Shown here: positions 37,526 to 46,719 of the stretch, one piece after another
Layout of the letters: each line of letters opens with the position of its first letter
How positions within the stretch are numbered: position 1 is the stretch's first letter
Source: Sulfidibacter corallicola
GTDB lineage: Bacteria; Acidobacteriota; Holophagae; Acanthopleuribacterales; Acanthopleuribacteraceae
Direction of reading: 5' to 3'
Length of the DNA stretch: 64,000 nucleotides
NCBI RefSeq assembly: GCF_017498545.1
Contig: NZ_CP071793.1
Span: forward strand, 1,860,001-1,924,000
The notes under the pieces: model-generated
The model's input: only the letters and a program-made list of their open reading frames with translations
What the model was told of the DNA's origin: nothing
Databases searched by the model: none
Made by a program: the position numbers and the translations under genes

Positions 37526-38020
37526 TTATTTCGCGTCTTCAGTACTCGTGTCTGCCTTTTTTTCGGCAGTTTCGGGAGAATCTTCACCCTCTGGTTCGTT
37601 CGGAACGGCCGCTTCGGCCGCGGGCGCCTCTTCGGTGGTGTCGTCGGATTTGGGCGTCGGATCCGTGGGTGTCAGGTCCAGGTCGCCTTCCTCCTCGGCC
37701 TCTTCTCGCATTTCCTGCTCGAGGATTTCGATTCGGTTCTCGCGATTGACGATCTCGTTTTCCAATTTGGCCAGGTCGTCGAAAAACTCTTGAAGGGTGG
37801 CCTTGTAGGCGTCCTCCTCGAGCGCTCCCGATTTGACCGACTCGTACACGTACCGACCCAATTCTTTGTACTTGACGTTGATACGGTGTCGGATTGAAGC
37901 GATTTCAACGCGCAAGGTATTGATTTTCCAGTGTTTTTCGGCCTTGCGGGAAACCTTGACGGAGATATCTTTGGTGAATTCCCAGATACGATCCATCAAG
38001 GGGCGTTCTTGTTCCGCCAT
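37526..38020 (-). CDS. Coiled-coil protein with acidic disordered tail, unknown function
   Basis: The 164-aa protein has a basic N-terminal helix (WEFTKDISVKVSRKAEKHWKINTLRVEIASIRHRINVKYKELG) and a long coiled coil (EEDAYKATLQEFFDDLAKLENEIVNRENRIEILEQEMREEAEEEG), then about 50 acidic, Pro/Thr/Glu-rich residues that are likely disordered. ATG 38020 follows GGAGGT. No enzymatic motif is present. It may be a structural or envelope-stress partner; its neighbour is a PilZ protein. Confidence 0.7.
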   Translation of the reverse strand: MAEQERPLMDRIWEFTKDISVKVSRKAEKHWKINTLRVEIASIRHRINVKYKELGRYVYESVKSGALEEDAYKATLQEFFDDLAKLENEIVNRENRIEILEQEMREEAEEEGDLDLTPTDPTPKSDDTTEEAPAAEAAVPNEPEGEDSPETAEKKADTSTEDAK

Positions 38021-38286
38021 GCGTGCTCACCTCCAGGATTTGGGACCCAATTATAGCGCCAGACGCAAGGGGTTGGAAAAAAAATCGGGTGCCTGGGAAA
38101 CTGCCGCGAACGCATCGAAAACAGGCCGCGATGCAAGCATGCCGCAGGAAGGCAAAACCGGGGAGGTTTTTCGCAGGAGAACGATGAAGCCGCGTTCAAA
38201 TCCCGCCCGGCCTCGTGTAGAATCGGGGCCAACCCGCAGCTTCGATCATCCCCTCGTGATCTCATGATCCATTCAAGGAGAGCTTC

Positions 38287-39468
38287 GTGAATCAGTTTCC
38301 CCGCAACGATTTTTCGCAGTTGAATCCCCCGGTTCGCACCCTGATGGGCCCCGGCCCCAGCGATATCCACCCACGTGTCCTGCAGGCGATGGCCGCCCCG
38401 ACCATCGGCCACCTGGATCCCGCCTTCATCCGCATCATGGACGAAATCAAAACCCTGTTACAAAGCCTCTTCCAGACGAAGAACGACATCACCTTTCCCG
38501 TGTCCGGCACCGGTTCGGCGGGCATGGAGGCCTGCATGGTCAATGTCGTCGAGCCCGGCGATCGCGTCGTCATCTGCCGCAACGGCGTGTTCGGCGCCCG
38601 CATGGCCGACATCGCCCAACGACTCGGCGCCGAGTTGGTGGAAGTGGTGGTTCCCTTCGGAGAAGCCTTCGACCTGGGTATGATCGAGGAAGCGATCGGC
38701 GGAAAGCCGACCAAATTGGTGGGGGTCGTGCACGCCGAAACCTCGACCGGTGTCTGCCAGGCCCTGCCCGAAATCGCCGCGTTGGCCCATCGCGTGGATG
38801 CCTTGCTGCTGGCCGACTGTGTGACCTCGCTGGGCGGTATGCCGGTGAACCTGGACGCGTGGGGCGTGGACCTGGCCTACTCGGGTACCCAGAAATGTTT
38901 GAGCTGCCCGCCCGGATTGGCGCCGGTCAGTTTCTCCCCGCGCGCGGTTCAGGCCCTCAAGGATCGCAAAACGAAAGTGGTCTCCTGGTATCTGGATCTC
39001 ACCATGCTGCTCAACTACTGGGGCGGCGAGCGGGCCTACCACCACACGGCCCCGATCAACATGCTCTACGGCCTGCGCGAGGCGCTGCTCGTGGTCCTGG
39101 AAGAGGGGCTCGAGGCGGTTTATGCGCGCCATCGCCGCAATCACGAAGCCTTGGTGGCCGGCATCGAGGCCATGGGCCTCCGCATGTTGGTCGAACCGCA
39201 ACTACGCCTGCCCCAGCTCAACACCATCGTCATTCCCGACGGTGTCGACGATGGCGCCGTGCGCCGCGCCCTGCTCCAGGATTACAATATCGAGATCGGC
39301 GGTGGCTTGGGCGCGTTGAAGGGTAAGGTTTGGCGCGTCGGCTTGATGGGCCACGCCAGTCGCCGGGAAAACGTGGTCACCTTTCTGGCCGCGCTGGAAT
39401 CGATTCTCAGCGGGCAGAAGGCATCCATTCAACGCGGCAAGGCCTTGGAAGCCGCGGCGGCGGTGTAA
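38287..39468 (+). CDS. Alanine/serine-glyoxylate aminotransferase (class V PLP enzyme)
   Basis: The 393-aa enzyme transfers an amino group from alanine or serine to glyoxylate, giving glycine. Its class V motifs are [15 protein letters not shown] at the N-terminus, [16 protein letters not shown] (phosphate-binding region), [14 protein letters not shown] (Asp for the PLP ring) and [15 protein letters not shown] with Schiff-base Lys203. The length is typical. GTG 38287 has AAGGAG six bases upstream. The glcD gene begins 3 bp after its stop, so aminotransferase and glycolate oxidase form one operon that converts glycolate to glyoxylate and on to glycine. Confidence 0.95.
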   Translation: MNQFPRNDFSQLNPPVRTLMGPGPSDIHPRVLQAMAAPTIGHLDPAFIRIMDEIKTLLQSLFQTKNDITFPVSGTGSAGMEACMVNVVEPGDRVVICRNGVFGARMADIAQRLGAELVEVVVPFGEAFDLGMIEEAIGGKPTKLVGVVHAETSTGVCQALPEIAALAHRVDALLLADCVTSLGGMPVNLDAWGVDLAYSGTQKCLSCPPGLAPVSFSPRAVQALKDRKTKVVSWYLDLTMLLNYWGGERAYHHTAPINMLYGLREALLVVLEEGLEAVYARHRRNHEALVAGIEAMGLRMLVEPQLRLPQLNTIVIPDGVDDGAVRRALLQDYNIEIGGGLGALKGKVWRVGLMGHASRRENVVTFLAALESILSGQKASIQRGKALEAAAAV

Positions 39469-39471
39469 CCC

Positions 39472-40932
39472 ATGGCACTCGATCCCCGCGTTCGCAAGAA
39501 GTTGATCCGGGTGTTGGGCTCCGATTACGTCAAGGACGACCCGATCACCTGCTACAGCTACCGCTGCGACGGCCTCACCTTACATCCGGCCGAGCCCCAA
39601 GCGGTGCTGTACCCCGCCGATCGCGACCAACTGGTTGCGGCGGTGCGGATCTTGAGCGAACAGGGGATCTCCTTCCTGCCGCGCGGCGCGGGCACCGGCC
39701 TCTCGGGCGGCGCCGTACCGCGCGAGGGCAGTGTCCTGATCGAGATGGTGCGTTTCCGCGCGATCGGCCCCATCGATCCGGTCAATCGCACCATCGAGGT
39801 CGAGCCCGGAGTGGTCAACCTCCACGTCAGCCATGCGGCGCAACCGCACGGCCTGTACTTCGTGCCAGATCCCAGCTCCCAGAAAGCCTGTTCGGTGGGC
39901 GGCAACGTCGGCGAGAATTCCGGGGGGCCGCACACCCTCAAATACGGCGTGACCGTCAACCACGTGGTCGGCCTGGAAGTGGTGCTTCCCGACGGGGAGG
40001 TGGTCGAGCTGGGTGGACCCGCCTGGACGACGCCAGGCCCCGACCTGCTTTCCCTGTTCATCGGCAGCGAAGGCACCCTGGGCATCGTCACCAAGATCAT
40101 TTGCCGCCTGACGCCCTTGCCGGAGCGGGTCCACACGATGTTGGCCGTATTCGGTTCGGTGCGCGAGGCCTGTGAATCGGTTTCGGCCATCATTCGCGCC
40201 GGGATCGTGCCCGCGGCGTTGGAGATGATCGACCGCATCGTGATCCAAGCGATCGAGCAGACGATTGGTGCCGGATTCCCCACCGACGCCGAGGCGGTCC
40301 TCATCGTCGAATTGGAAGATCTTCGCGAAGGGCTGGACGCGGAAGCGGAACAGATCGAAACGATATTGCGCGCCAACGGCGCCGTCGACGTGCGGCAGGC
40401 GGCCGACGAGGCCGAACGGGCCCTGATTTGGCGGGCCCGCAAAGAAGCCTTCGGCGCCTTGGGCAGCATTTCACCCAGTTTCTACACCCAGGACGGAGTC
40501 ATCCCGCGCAGCGCCCTGCCGCGCGTGCTCGAGCGGATTCTGGCGATTGGCGCCGCCCACGGCCTGACCATCGCCAACGTGTTTCACGCCGGCGACGGCA
40601 ACCTGCACCCGCTGATTCTGTACAATTCACGCGACCCGGCTGAGATCGAGGCGACGCACCAGGCGGGCCGCGAAATCCTGGAAACCTGTTTGGCCGAAGG
40701 GGGTTCGCTGTCCGGGGAGCACGGGATCGGTCTGGAGAAGTCGCACCTGATGGACGGCGCCTTCGATGAAGTGTCTCTGAACCATATGAAACAGGTACGC
40801 GCGGTCTTCAACCCTCGGGAACTGTTGAATCCGGGCAAGATCTTTCCGCAGCCGGGCCGATGCGGCGAACTCAAGGGCCGGCCCGGCGATGCCGCCGCAC
40901 AGTTGCGCGCCAAGAGCGGTATTCGGGTATGA
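39472..40932 (+). CDS. glcD: Glycolate oxidase FAD subunit GlcD
   Basis: The 486-aa flavoprotein is a VAO/PCMH-family 2-hydroxyacid dehydrogenase. Its FAD-binding signatures are LPRGAGTGLSGGAVP, VGGNVGENSGGPHTLKYGVT and FIGSEGTLGIVTKI. The C-terminal FAD-linked oxidase part has VFHAGDGNLHPLILYN and SGEHGIGLEKSHLM with active-site His/Glu residues. It oxidises glycolate (or D-lactate) to glyoxylate, passing electrons to GlcF. The stop overlaps the glcE start (ATGA). Distinguishing it from a D-lactate dehydrogenase rests on the glcEF partners and the glyoxylate aminotransferase neighbour. Confidence 0.95.
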   Translation: MALDPRVRKKLIRVLGSDYVKDDPITCYSYRCDGLTLHPAEPQAVLYPADRDQLVAAVRILSEQGISFLPRGAGTGLSGGAVPREGSVLIEMVRFRAIGPIDPVNRTIEVEPGVVNLHVSHAAQPHGLYFVPDPSSQKACSVGGNVGENSGGPHTLKYGVTVNHVVGLEVVLPDGEVVELGGPAWTTPGPDLLSLFIGSEGTLGIVTKIICRLTPLPERVHTMLAVFGSVREACESVSAIIRAGIVPAALEMIDRIVIQAIEQTIGAGFPTDAEAVLIVELEDLREGLDAEAEQIETILRANGAVDVRQAADEAERALIWRARKEAFGALGSISPSFYTQDGVIPRSALPRVLERILAIGAAHGLTIANVFHAGDGNLHPLILYNSRDPAEIEATHQAGREILETCLAEGGSLSGEHGIGLEKSHLMDGAFDEVSLNHMKQVRAVFNPRELLNPGKIFPQPGRCGELKGRPGDAAAQLRAKSGIRV

Positions 40933-42110
40933 GTCCGTCTTCCTCTCCCGGCGCATTCACCGTCTTTCAGCCCGGTAACCCGGACGAGGCCGCCGCGTTG
41001 CTGGCCGATCGCACCCGCACGGGCCAACCCCTCGCCGTCGTCGATCGGATTCCCGAGCCTGGCGAGCTTCGCCGCGACGTTTTGTCGGTACGACAGTGGC
41101 GCAACCAACGGTTCTTTCATCCTGCCGACATGGTCGTCGGCGTGGACAGTGGCCTGCCGATGGCGGAACTTCATCGGTTGTTGGCCGAGCAGGGCATGCG
41201 CCTGCCGGTCGGCTGCTGGTTCGCCGGCGATTCGGTGGGCGCGGTTGCCGCGGCCAATCGATTCGGTCCGGAGCGCTTGATGCGCGGCGGTTTGCGCGAT
41301 TCCCTGATCGGCATGGAGTATCTGACCCCGACCGGCGAATGCGTTCGGGTCGGCGGCAAGGTCGTCAAGAACGTGACCGGTTACGATCTGGGCCGCATGA
41401 TGTTGGGCAATCGCGGCGGTCTGTGCTTGATGACCGGCTTGAACTTCAAGGTGATGCCGGCCCCGGTGCAGCCCCACGGGCTCTTTCTGTCCGCCCCGGA
41501 CAGCTCCTGGCGAGCGGGCGTCGCCGCGGCCCACGCGGCGCGCTTACCGCTGGATTGGCTGCAGGCCGTGTGGCGCGACGGCGGTTGGTTGGTGGGCATC
41601 GGCATCTCCGGCAATGCCGCACGCCGGGAACGTCTGGTCACCGAACTCCGCTCGATGTTCGGGCAACCCTTGACGCTGTTCGCCGACGGCCGGGAAGAGG
41701 CGCCGTTCGATGTGTTCGCGCCGGAGCACCGACTGTGCGGTTTCCTTTCACCGCATATCCCACTGTCCCGGCTTGGCCTCCACGTCCACGGGCTCTTCCC
41801 GACGCGCACCTTTTTGGAGTCTGTCGACCTGGATGGTCTGGCGACGCCCGGAGACATCCTGGTCGTTCATCCGATCGGGGGCGATTTTCACCTGCTGGCG
41901 CCGTCGGATTCCGCGGCGGAGCGCCAGGTCTCTCAGCTTCGCGACCGGTTTTCCGAAGAGCGGGGAAGTCTGGTTTTCGAGAAGGTACCCACCGCACTGC
42001 GTGAACGATGGGGGCGCGTCGATCCGCTGCCGCCGGAGCGAATCCTGATGAAACGGCTCAAACGTCAGTTGGATCCGGCCGGGATTCTGGTATCGTCCTT
42101 TTTTGATTGA
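40929..42110 (+). CDS. glcE: Glycolate oxidase subunit GlcE
   Basis: The 393-aa protein is the second, shorter FAD-binding subunit. It has VVGVDSGLPMAELHRLLAEQGMRLPVG, DSVGAVAAANRFGPERLMRGGLRDSLIGMEYLTPTGECVRVGGKVVKNVTGYDLGRMMLGNRGGLCLMT, which are the GlcE signatures, and a C-terminal LDPAGIL. Translation starts at ATG 40929, overlapping the glcD stop by four bases. It belongs to the glcDEF complex at the membrane. Confidence 0.95.
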   Translation: MSPSSSPGAFTVFQPGNPDEAAALLADRTRTGQPLAVVDRIPEPGELRRDVLSVRQWRNQRFFHPADMVVGVDSGLPMAELHRLLAEQGMRLPVGCWFAGDSVGAVAAANRFGPERLMRGGLRDSLIGMEYLTPTGECVRVGGKVVKNVTGYDLGRMMLGNRGGLCLMTGLNFKVMPAPVQPHGLFLSAPDSSWRAGVAAAHAARLPLDWLQAVWRDGGWLVGIGISGNAARRERLVTELRSMFGQPLTLFADGREEAPFDVFAPEHRLCGFLSPHIPLSRLGLHVHGLFPTRTFLESVDLDGLATPGDILVVHPIGGDFHLLAPSDSAAERQVSQLRDRFSEERGSLVFEKVPTALRERWGRVDPLPPERILMKRLKRQLDPAGILVSSFFD

Positions 42111-42201
42111 GATTCCCCACCAAATGCCGATGCCGCAGGTATAGGGCATCACGCGAATGCGGCGTCGGACGAAACCACCAGGCGAAGGTAGCGACTTTCC
42201 C

Positions 42202-43638
42202 ATGAGCAGCAATCCCGAAGATATCAAACCGGCCGAACCGGTTCACGAAAGCACGCGCGAAACCCCTGAGCGGGAGACCGGTGCCGCCTTTTCGGGCAGC
42301 GATCTCTACGCCGGTGTTCCCTTCGAAGATGTGCTGCAATGCGTTCACTGCGGGCTTTGCCTGGATGCCTGTCCCACCTATCGCACCCTCGGGGCGGAAC
42401 AGGACAGTCCGCGCGGCCGGCTCTACCTGATGCGCGGATTGTGGGAAGGCGATCTTTCCGCCGATGATGCCGTGACCGCACCACTTTCGCGTTGTCTCGA
42501 CTGTCGCGCCTGCGAGACCGCGTGTCCGTCCGGAGTGCCCTACGGACAATTGCTGGAAAAAACGCGCGGGGTCTTGGCGCGCCATCGAAAGCCGGGCCTC
42601 GGAACGCGCCTCTTTCGCGATCTGCCCCTGGATTTGCTGCCCGCCCATACGAACCGCCTGATCTGGTTCAGCCGGTTGATGCGACTCTACCGCAAGTTGG
42701 GTCTCGCCGCGCTGATCGCCCGTTCGCCCTTGAGCCACCTGCTTCCGAAGCGCCTCGTTCACGCCCATCGCCTGTTGCCGAACTTTTCCGGGCGCTCGTT
42801 CAAGAAGCGGCACGCCGACAAGGTCTTCGCGCCCTTGCACGATCGGCTGCCCGTCCGGCGGGTGGGCCTGTTCACCGGATGTGTGATGGACGTGGCGGAC
42901 AACGACATCCACGAGGCCGTGCTGCACCTGCTGCGTGTGGCGGGTTGCGAAGTGGTGATTCCCGCCGGGCAGACCTGCTGCGGCGCACTTCAGGTTCACG
43001 CCGGGACCCGGGCGGCCCCACGCGCCCTGGCAAAACGGAATTACGCCGCCTTTGCGGAGGATTCCCTTTCGGCCGTCATCGTCGATGCCGCCGGTTGTGG
43101 CGCGCAGTTGAAGGAGTACCACCATTTGTTTTCCGATGCGCCGGCGGATACCGATCCGAAGTGGCGGGAAGGGGAGCGGTGGCATCGGTTCGGCGCGATG
43201 GTTTGTGACATTCTGGACTTCCTGGCTGGAATCAAAGGTTTTGTGGCGGCCAATCGCTGGAACGATGCACCCTTGCGCCTGATCTATGATGCACCCTGCC
43301 ACCTGGTCCACGCCCAGCGCATCGACGCCGGGCCCCGCGCACTGCTGGCCTCGCTACCCGGTGTCGAACTGGTGGTGCCCAGCCTCGCCAATCAATGTTG
43401 CGGCGCGGCCGGAATCTACAACGTGCAGCATCGGGAGCTCGCCGAATCGGTCCTCGAAGCCAAGTTGGACGACCTGACTCGAACCCTGGAAACCCAACCC
43501 GAGGCGACGGTGCTCGTCACGGCCAATCCGGGTTGCCTGTTCCAACTGCGACACGGCGTAGCCAAGCGCGGATTGCCGCTGCGAGTGCTGCACCCGGCCG
43601 TGCTTCTGACCGAGCGATTGCTGCCCGAACGAGCGTGA
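42202..43638 (+). CDS. glcF: Glycolate oxidase iron-sulfur subunit GlcF
   Basis: The 478-aa protein carries two 4Fe-4S motifs, CVHCGLCLDACPTY and CLDCRACETACPSGVPYG, and two CCG domains, of which TCCGALQVHAG and NQCCGAAGIY hold the CCG cysteines. It moves electrons from GlcDE to the quinone pool. ATG 42202 (MSSNPEDIKPAEP) is chosen over the upstream 42157 ATG because the extension is Arg-rich and unlike GlcF. It lies 91 bp after glcE, the only loose join in the operon. The stop codon sits inside a hairpin shared with the convergent marR gene. Confidence 0.9.
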   Translation: MSSNPEDIKPAEPVHESTRETPERETGAAFSGSDLYAGVPFEDVLQCVHCGLCLDACPTYRTLGAEQDSPRGRLYLMRGLWEGDLSADDAVTAPLSRCLDCRACETACPSGVPYGQLLEKTRGVLARHRKPGLGTRLFRDLPLDLLPAHTNRLIWFSRLMRLYRKLGLAALIARSPLSHLLPKRLVHAHRLLPNFSGRSFKKRHADKVFAPLHDRLPVRRVGLFTGCVMDVADNDIHEAVLHLLRVAGCEVVIPAGQTCCGALQVHAGTRAAPRALAKRNYAAFAEDSLSAVIVDAAGCGAQLKEYHHLFSDAPADTDPKWREGERWHRFGAMVCDILDFLAGIKGFVAANRWNDAPLRLIYDAPCHLVHAQRIDAGPRALLASLPGVELVVPSLANQCCGAAGIYNVQHRELAESVLEAKLDDLTRTLETQPEATVLVTANPGCLFQLRHGVAKRGLPLRVLHPAVLLTERLLPERA

Positions 43639-43647
43639 CGGCTCGTT
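43628..43647. terminator. Hairpin overlapping both stop codons of convergent genes
   Basis: AACGAGC (43628-43634) and GCTCGTT (43641-43647) form a perfect 7-bp stem with loop GTGACG. The glcF TGA (43636-43638) lies in the loop and the marR TAA starts at 43648, so the hairpin could slow transcription from both sides. There is no U-tract. Confidence 0.45.
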
Positions 43648-44182
43648 ACGACCTCGGTGGTTTGTCGCGGTGATCGTCGATACACCGTCCCGTGGGGACC
43701 ACACCTTCCTCGGGTACTGACGACTTGGCCGGTTCCGAGGTGTCCTGGTCCGGGGCGAAGGCGCGTGTCAGGGTATCGATGACGCGGGTGCAGGTCGCCA
43801 ATTCTTCGGGATCGATCTGCATCGCCACTTGCAGGAGTTTCTCACCCTCGCGAGCGCGGATGCCTTCGAACGCCTGGCGTCCCTTGTCGGTCAGGCAGAT
43901 CAGCCAGGAACGGCGGTGCGCCGGGTTTGGGCGGCGGGTCACCAGATCCGCGGCCATCGAATCGTTAACCATGCGCTGGATGAACTGGCGGCCGGTTCCC
44001 AGGATTTGCGCCACGCGGGGCACGGTGGCATCCCCGTGGTCGTACAGGATCTCCAGAACCGCGCGCATTCCCACCGAAATGCCCGTGCCTTGTAACTTGT
44101 CCTCCACCGCTCGGGCGAGGTTGCGGTAGAGCGGGCGCACGTAGCGGATGAGATCGTAGATGCGTTCGGGTTCGGCGTTCAT
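43646..44182 (-). CDS. MarR-family transcriptional regulator, copy 1
   Basis: The 178-aa protein is a winged-helix MarR regulator: ISVGMRAVLEILYDHGDATVPRVAQILGTGRQFIQRMVNDSMAADLVTRRPNPAHRRSWLICLTDKG covers helices, recognition helix and wing. A long C-terminal helix follows for dimerisation, then a disordered tail. ATG 44182 has AAGGA upstream. Its N-terminus (ERIYDLIRYVRPLYRNLARAVEDKLQGTG) is clearly paralogous to the second MarR at 45586 (DRIYELIQIINPLYRGVFQAVEANLQGTS). The ligand is unknown. It converges with the glycolate operon. Confidence 0.9.
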   Translation of the reverse strand: MNAEPERIYDLIRYVRPLYRNLARAVEDKLQGTGISVGMRAVLEILYDHGDATVPRVAQILGTGRQFIQRMVNDSMAADLVTRRPNPAHRRSWLICLTDKGRQAFEGIRAREGEKLLQVAMQIDPEELATCTRVIDTLTRAFAPDQDTSEPAKSSVPEEGVVPTGRCIDDHRDKPPRS

Positions 44183-44504
44183 GAGCGGATCCTTCTCTTG
44201 GCAGGGGATGTGGCGGGTGCCTCGCATCGACATGCGGGCCGGTTGGGGATGTCGTTCCAGGAACATCGACAAGGCTGAAGTGCATTGTAGCAACTCGACG
44301 TGCTCGCAAGCCGAGAGATTCTTCGTGTAGGGCCGGTAAGGCAGGAGCGGTAAGGAAGGGCCGGCTCATCAGGTAGGTGACACCATCGAAGCGATCCATC
44401 ATTAATAGTCAAGAGCACGAACCGACAAGGCGGGCGTTAAGTTTGATTTCGGGAAAGAAACGACGCGAAGTTAGCCGGCTCGGAGAGCCCGCATGCATGC
44501 AAGC

Positions 44505-44660
44505 GACGTAAAGCCTGTAGGTTGGCCCGCTGGGCCGACACTTCGAAGTAACAAATCTCAAAGTTTCCGTATCTCGAGAGAGACGTAAGGCCTGTAGGTG
44601 AGCCGGGCCGCGCAGGTAGCTTGGTCCACCAGTCGAAGCGATTGAGCAGCAATATTTTGT
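44505..44660 (-). repeat. Degenerate inverted copies of the 45-kb repeat
   Basis: Read on the minus strand, 44584-44650 matches the plus-strand 45010-45090 stretch (CTTCGACTGGTGGANCAAGC, then a CCTACAGGCC core). 44514-44555 matches the 45165-45200 stretch (TTCGA-n-TGTCGGCC then CAACCTAC). Matches are by eye and include substitutions. Confidence 0.6.
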
Positions 44661-44760
44661 GCCATTGAGAGATCTGGAGGCCCGACTTGTCTGCTTCGCT
44701 CTTTTCCCGCTCATCCTTGCGGAGCGTGGATCGCTTCGGCAAGTCGGGCCAGCGGAGCGC

Positions 44761-44869
44761 GTGTGAAAACATGGCTCGTGTTTATTGTTTTCAGGTTAGT
44801 TAGATTGGTTTTAAGGCACTTATGCGATGCGACCAAGCCGGATTGAGTCCATTTGCGACGTTTTCACAC
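44761..44869. repeat. Inverted box pair at the centre of the repeat cluster
   Basis: GTGTGAAAAC (44761-44770) and GTTTTCACAC (44860-44869) are perfect complements, flanked outward by GC-rich related sequence (CCAGCGG and CCAGCGG-like). The centre of symmetry (about 44815) also fits the inverted relation of the outer repeats. Confidence 0.6.
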
Positions 44870-44886
44870 AGTCTCCAGCGGCCCAA

Positions 44887-44986
44887 CCTACAGGCCTTAC
44901 GCTCCTCTCACGATGCGGGAACTTTGGACCTCACGGCTTTCGATTGGGGTGGTGAGGGAAATGATCGGCTTCGCTCTTTGGTGTAA
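44887..44986 (+). repeat. 100-bp direct repeat, copy A
   Basis: This copy runs from CCTACAGGCCTTACGC to TCTTTGGTGTAA and matches copy B with 2 mismatches seen (GTGAGGGAAATGATCGG versus GTGGGGGAAATGATTGG). The period between copies is 162 bp. No open frame spans both with coding-like composition. Confidence 0.85.
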
Positions 44987-45048
44987 TTGATTGCTGTTGC
45001 TTGGGTTGCTTCGACTGGTGGAGCAAGCTGCCTGCGCGGCCCGGCTCA

Positions 45049-45148
45049 CCTACAGGCCTTACGCTCCTCTCACGATGCGGGAACTTTGGACCTCACGGCT
45101 TTCGATTGGGGTGGTGGGGGAAATGATTGGCTTCGCTCTTTGGTGTAA
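45049..45148 (+). repeat. 100-bp direct repeat, copy B
   Basis: Second copy of the element at 44887. It is preceded by CTTCGACTGGTGGAGCAAGC, the sequence that the inverted copies at 44584-44650 also carry, so the full unit is probably about 160 bp. Confidence 0.85.
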
Positions 45149-45585
45149 CCTGCTTCCGTTACACGTGTTGCTTCGACGTGTCGGCCGGGCCGGCCAACCT
45201 ACTGCCGCGCCGACCCTCAAAGCATGCGGGGACTCCTCGTGTGGGTCGCTTCGAAATGTTCAGCCGGTGGGCTTGCCGCCGAGAGAGGCGTGGTGCCAGG
45301 TAGGTCGATCGGCTCGATCGACATTCCGGAGCCGAAAACCCCGCGGAACCCGAATGGCGAGAGGGGCACCGCCACAACCGCGTGGATTCCGAAGCAAGGC
45401 GGGACCTCCGCCTGCCGGCGGGGCGGAGATCTCGCGTGTGTCACTTTGGCGGTTGAGGAGTCTGCTTCGTTAGAGGGGGACGAACGCCTTGCGGTGTGGG
45501 CGCGGCATCGGGATCGAAACCCGCGAAACGGATCGGACGGTTTCGCGCACATCTCTCGGTGCATGCCGTGCGGCACCGCCAGGGG

Positions 45586-46038
45586 TTAGGAGGCCTTTTT
45601 CACCGGTGCGGCGGCGAACGCCTGATTCAGGGTTTGTAGGACGCGCAGGCAGGCACTCACATCATCGGCGCTGATGTTCTCGCCGATTTTGGCCAGGTTC
45701 GCTTTCTCCTTCTCGTGGATGCGTGCAAATTCCCGTTCGCCCGCTTCGGTGATGGTGAGGACCTGAACGCCTGGCTGCTTGGGATCGGGTGCCACCGTCA
45801 CCAGTTCCTGTTTGACCAACGCGTCGGTGGAGGGATCCAAGCAGGAAGCGATGCCGGTGATCTCCGCGATGGTGGTGGTGGCGCTGGGTCCGCAGGCCTT
45901 CAAAACTTCCAAGACGGCGCGCATCGCCACCGTGGTGGAGGTTCCCTGGAGATTGGCTTCCACGGCTTGGAAAACGCCGCGGTACAGGGGGTTGATGATT
46001 TGGATCAGCTCGTAGATGCGGTCGGAATGATTGCTCAT
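45586..46038 (-). CDS. MarR-family transcriptional regulator, copy 2
   Basis: The 150-aa protein has the MarR winged helix: TTVAMRAVLEVLKACGPSATTTIAEITGIASCLDPSTDALVKQELVTVAPDPKQPGVQVLTITEAG. Dimerisation helices form both ends. ATG 46038 has GAGGA upstream; longer readings start in the leader. It is a paralogue of the gene at 43646. Its upstream region contains a palindrome that probably serves as its own operator. Two MarR genes with a shared N-terminus on the same strand, 1.4 kb apart, suggest duplication. Confidence 0.9.
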   Translation of the reverse strand: MSNHSDRIYELIQIINPLYRGVFQAVEANLQGTSTTVAMRAVLEVLKACGPSATTTIAEITGIASCLDPSTDALVKQELVTVAPDPKQPGVQVLTITEAGEREFARIHEKEKANLAKIGENISADDVSACLRVLQTLNQAFAAAPVKKAS

Positions 46039-46062
46039 GGTGTCATCCTCGTTGGGTGAATT

Positions 46063-46108
46063 AATGACAACTGAGGTGTCATTGATGTGTAACATAGCAC
46101 CTGAGGTG
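46063..46108 (-). promoter_or_regulatory. Candidate MarR operator/promoter
   Basis: A near-palindrome at 46063-46083 (arms AATGACAACT and AGGTGTCATT, nine of ten pair, 1-bp centre) and a second, shorter palindrome CACCTGAGGTG (46098-46108) share CTGAGGTGTC. They lie 25-70 bp upstream of the marR copy 2 start, on the face where a minus-strand promoter would be. A TTTTGACA box (minus strand) next to the second site could be its -35. Autoregulation by MarR at such sites is common in the family. Confidence 0.55.
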
Positions 46109-46719
46109 TCAAAATGCAAAGAGGAATTCGCACCTCTTCCACACCCGATGTCCGGGCCGTCGTCGGAGCGGTGTGAGGGAAAGGCGTTGACGGTATTTGG
46201 ACAGGTCGAATGTCGTTATTTGGGCAGGTGTCGAAATGTTGACAGACTGTTGTGAGCGCTCTTGTATCAACGTTAATGAAATCAGCGATTTAAGATTGAT
46301 GCGTGCAAATCGCACGATGGCATCGCCCTTGCCCTTTTCGGGGCTAGCGATGGGGGGCATTCTTTATTTGCCGCGCCCAGTAGGAACTCCGATTATTATT
46401 TCGTATCCCGTGTAAATTTCCTTCTATCACTATATTTTCAAAAACAGCGGGCATGGGTGGGCCTTATCGGCTTCCAGCCCGCGGCAATTGGGAAGGGCTT
46501 CAGCCACTGCAGAATGATATCGGCGAGTTCCATTTACCGTTGGTGTGACTCGAAACATGGAATCCAGCCCCAGGCCGGATGATCGTGCCGCGAACCTGAT
46601 CGTAAGGGTTGGGTCGCGTGCCATCCGCTCGGGGCCGGGGACCCGGGAGACCGTGACCAGGATCTCTCCCACGGGACCCTCCTGATTCGTGTCGCCCCGC
46701 GAACTCGAGGAGTGAGCAC
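46109..46719. other. Intergenic region upstream of vgrG
   Basis: The gap holds the divergent promoters of marR copy 2 and vgrG. An AT-rich stretch at 46385-46440 is a likely vgrG promoter region. The 46200-46290 part (GACAGACTG, TGTTGTGAGCGCTC) has mild dyads. No gene is supported. Confidence 0.5.

Larger units (their letters stand above)
44183..45585. other. 1.4-kb gap between marR paralogues holding a repeat cluster
   Basis: No gene is supported. The gap contains two near-identical 100-bp direct repeats, degenerate inverted copies to their left, and a perfect 10-bp inverted box pair (separate entries). The part 45200-45585 holds only open frames with no ribosome site. Either regulator may transcribe through part of it. 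Confidence 0.5.

Noticed and set aside
44437..45473. Short open frames inside the marR repeat cluster
   Set aside because: They run through the repeats and follow repeat boundaries, without ribosome sites or conserved protein features.
44183..45585. Insertion sequence or CRISPR array in the repeat cluster
   Set aside because: No transposase, no target duplication, and the repeats are too long and too few, with no spacers.
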